Assembly (NCBI GenBank): GCA_964633145.1
Contig: CAZWFE010000015.1
Location: 1 to 53,747 of the forward strand
Length of the DNA: 53,747 bases
Reading direction: 5' to 3'
From: CAJXSD01 sp964633145
Lineage (GTDB): Bacteria > Pseudomonadota > Alphaproteobacteria > Rhodobacterales > Rhodobacteraceae
The position numbers and the translations under genes were made by a program. Every line of letters begins with the position of its first letter. The stretch's first letter is position 1. This document shows, in pieces, positions 52,231 to 53,747 of the stretch. The notes below the pieces were generated by a model, which saw only the letters and a program-made list of their open reading frames with translations, was not told the DNA's origin and made no database searches.

Positions 52231-53747
52231 TTATTTCCGGTTTTTGTAGTTGTCTTCGATGAATTTGGATGAGAACTTTCCAGACGCATGATCCTCATCG
52301 AGTCTGGTCGGTGCCCTGTTTTGTGGCTGCCCGTACCCACCAGCGCCGGGGGTTTCGATCACGGCGGTCTGATCCGGATTAAGGCGCACGCCGGATGCCT
52401 TGGACGGCAGGGCCGTGACCTCGCCATTGTCGCTCTCAAGCCTGAATTGTCCTGCCTGTCCGGGTAATCCGCCAAAGATGCCCCAAGGTTGATGACGAAA
52501 TCGCTCACCCACGCTGCTGAGTTCGCAACTGTGGCCGATTGGTCGGATTGAGCGGCGCAGCCCCATTCCACCGCGGAATTCTCCCGCGCCGCCTGTGTCT
52601 TCAACAAGCGCATAGGCTTCGACCCGCAACGGGTATTCCGTCTCGATGGCTTCGATGGGCAGGTTGGACGTATTGGTGATATTCACCTGGACACCGTCCT
52701 TGCCGTCTTTGGTTGCCCGCGCGCCCATCCCGCCGCCCAGAGTTTCGAGATAAACATAGGGTTTTCCCGTCGTCGGATCTGTGCCTGCAAAAACTGCGCT
52801 GGTATTGGCGCCATTGGCAGCGCCCGTCACCTGATCTGGCACAGTTTCCGCAAGCGCCCGCATCACAACGTCTACGACCCGCTGACAGGTGTTGGCTCGC
52901 ATAGCGACGGAGGCCGGTGCCAAACAGTTTACGAAGGATCCCTCTGGAGCGATTATCTCGATCGCATCAAAAATGCCCTGGTTATTATCGACGTCGGGAT
53001 CCAACAACGCCTTCAGCGAGTAGCATACCGCCGATTGCATTGCGTTGAAGGTAAGGTTGAAATTGCCTGGGACTTGAGGATCAGTGCCGGTGAAATCGAA
53101 AATGATGTTTTCCCCAGATTTTCGAATTTCAACGGCTATTCTGATATCAAAGGTGCCTGCTCCATCATCATCCATGAAGTCTTCGGCCGTGTAGGTCCCG
53201 TCAGGCAGAGCGCTGATGGCGGTCCGCATTCGAAGCGTGGTGCGGTCCACAATCTCGGAAAACAATTGCTCAATGAAGCCTGCATCATGCCGTTGCAGCA
53301 TGTCCCGCAACCGCGCTTCTCCCAGCCGGACGCCTGCAATCTGCGCATTCAGGTCTCCCTTACGTTCCTCTGGTAGGCGCATGTTAAGCAGCAAGAGGCG
53401 CATCACATCATCCTGCAATTCGCCCTGGCGATAGAGCCGGATGATAGGAATGCGCAGACCTTCCTTGTAAATTTCGTCAATACCGCCGGTCATCGATCCC
53501 GGATAGGCCCCGCCGACATCGGCGTGGTGAACGATATTGGCGACGAAACCCAGCAGTTTATTGCCGTCAAAGATCGGCATAGCGAGATTGATATCGGGCA
53601 GATGTGTGCCGCCAGCAACATGCGGATCATTTGCAATGAAGATATCGCCAGGCCAAATGTCCTCGCCGTATTGATCCAGCAGATGGCGCATTAAACCAGC
53701 CATGGATGCCAGATGGATCGGCAAGGCCATCTCTGCCTGCGCGATCA
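52231..53747 (-). CDS. Hydantoinase B/oxoprolinase family protein (5' part beyond window)
   Basis: At least 504 codons are visible; translation continues past the right edge (reading IAQAE before the first visible Met), so the N-terminus is missing. Landmarks: PGDIFIANDPHVAGGTHLPDI, VANIVHHADVGGAYPGSMTGG, FDFTGTDPQVPGNFNLTFNA, GGGMGARATKDGKDGVQ and GAGEFRGGMGLRRS. Such proteins form the B subunit of ATP-dependent N-methylhydantoinase/5-oxoprolinase/acetophenone carboxylase-type enzymes, normally with a HyuA partner that would lie just outside the window. The exact substrate is unknown. It leads a TRAP uptake unit. Confidence 0.93.
   Translation of the reverse strand, partial: IAQAEMALPIHLASMAGLMRHLLDQYGEDIWPGDIFIANDPHVAGGTHLPDINLAMPIFDGNKLLGFVANIVHHADVGGAYPGSMTGGIDEIYKEGLRIPIIRLYRQGELQDDVMRLLLLNMRLPEERKGDLNAQIAGVRLGEARLRDMLQRHDAGFIEQLFSEIVDRTTLRMRTAISALPDGTYTAEDFMDDDGAGTFDIRIAVEIRKSGENIIFDFTGTDPQVPGNFNLTFNAMQSAVCYSLKALLDPDVDNNQGIFDAIEIIAPEGSFVNCLAPASVAMRANTCQRVVDVVMRALAETVPDQVTGAANGANTSAVFAGTDPTTGKPYVYLETLGGGMGARATKDGKDGVQVNITNTSNLPIEAIETEYPLRVEAYALVEDTGGAGEFRGGMGLRRSIRPIGHSCELSSVGERFRHQPWGIFGGLPGQAGQFRLESDNGEVTALPSKASGVRLNPDQTAVIETPGAGGYGQPQNRAPTRLDEDHASGKFSSKFIEDNYKNRK

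Noticed and set aside
48571..53747. Direct repeat of the tRNA-Phe 3' end (attachment site)
   Set aside because: Looked for by eye and not found in the window; an island boundary, if real, lies beyond the right edge.

Overview
The window reads as chromosomal DNA of an alphaproteobacterium of the order Rhodobacterales (Roseobacter group). The evidence is the gene families and their order: rpoZ-rsh-DUF2062-pdxJ-acpS-lepB-rnc-era-DUF1491-recO, a glutathione-linked formaldehyde pathway, accD-folC, glnK-amtB, and an Irr-type iron control element before mbfA. Coding density is very high, many neighbours overlap by 1-29 nt, and leucine is written mainly as TTG/CTG. I see no CRISPR array, IS element or rRNA.

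Layout. 1-2056: the 5' part of a membrane hybrid histidine kinase, cut by the window edge. 2251-8125: a c'-type cytochrome and the formaldehyde genes adhC and fghA, with a GNAT enzyme, a TetR regulator, the iron exporter mbfA and an AEC transporter between them. 8164-13305: sthA, then a run of small-molecule enzymes and a convergent MFS carrier. 13414-16842: zapE facing the accD-folC operon; the gap between them holds a likely unannotated small RNA with its own promoter and terminator. 17140-20546: an unknown lipoprotein, a DUF6478 protein and fadH. 20548-23499: a compact minus-strand operon cinA-GNAT-AhpD-like-ompA. 23546-30189: sfsA-map, rsmD, an FAD reductase, a peroxiredoxin, phhB, a FemAB-like protein, GDPD and RidA. 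30250-34767: a type I secretion ABC/adaptor pair and the lipid-trafficking pair mlaA-mlaC. 34968-37109: a class A PBP whose 3' end abuts a 100-N scaffold gap flanked by identical 55-bp ends, almost certainly an assembly artefact. 37353-39093: glnK-amtB and terminator. 39113-48349: a NYN protein, folK, rpoZ, rsh and the core operon through recO. 48496-48570: tRNA-Phe(GAA). 48571-49298: a non-coding stretch. 49299-53747: a TRAP transporter and a hydantoinase B-type gene with clearly different codon use, probably acquired.

The most interesting item is the zapE/folC intergenic region. On the minus strand it carries TTGACT-N18-TATAGT, four GANTC (CcrM) sites in 47 bp placed around those boxes, a structured ~100-nt transcript and a rho-independent terminator. 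This is the layout expected of a cell-cycle (GcrA/CcrM) controlled small RNA. Other points are the perfect Irr box 14 nt before mbfA, two related hairpin-plus-GGATAYTTTTGG elements flanking adhC, a start-stop codon pair directly before rsh, and the foreign-looking block beyond tRNA-Phe.
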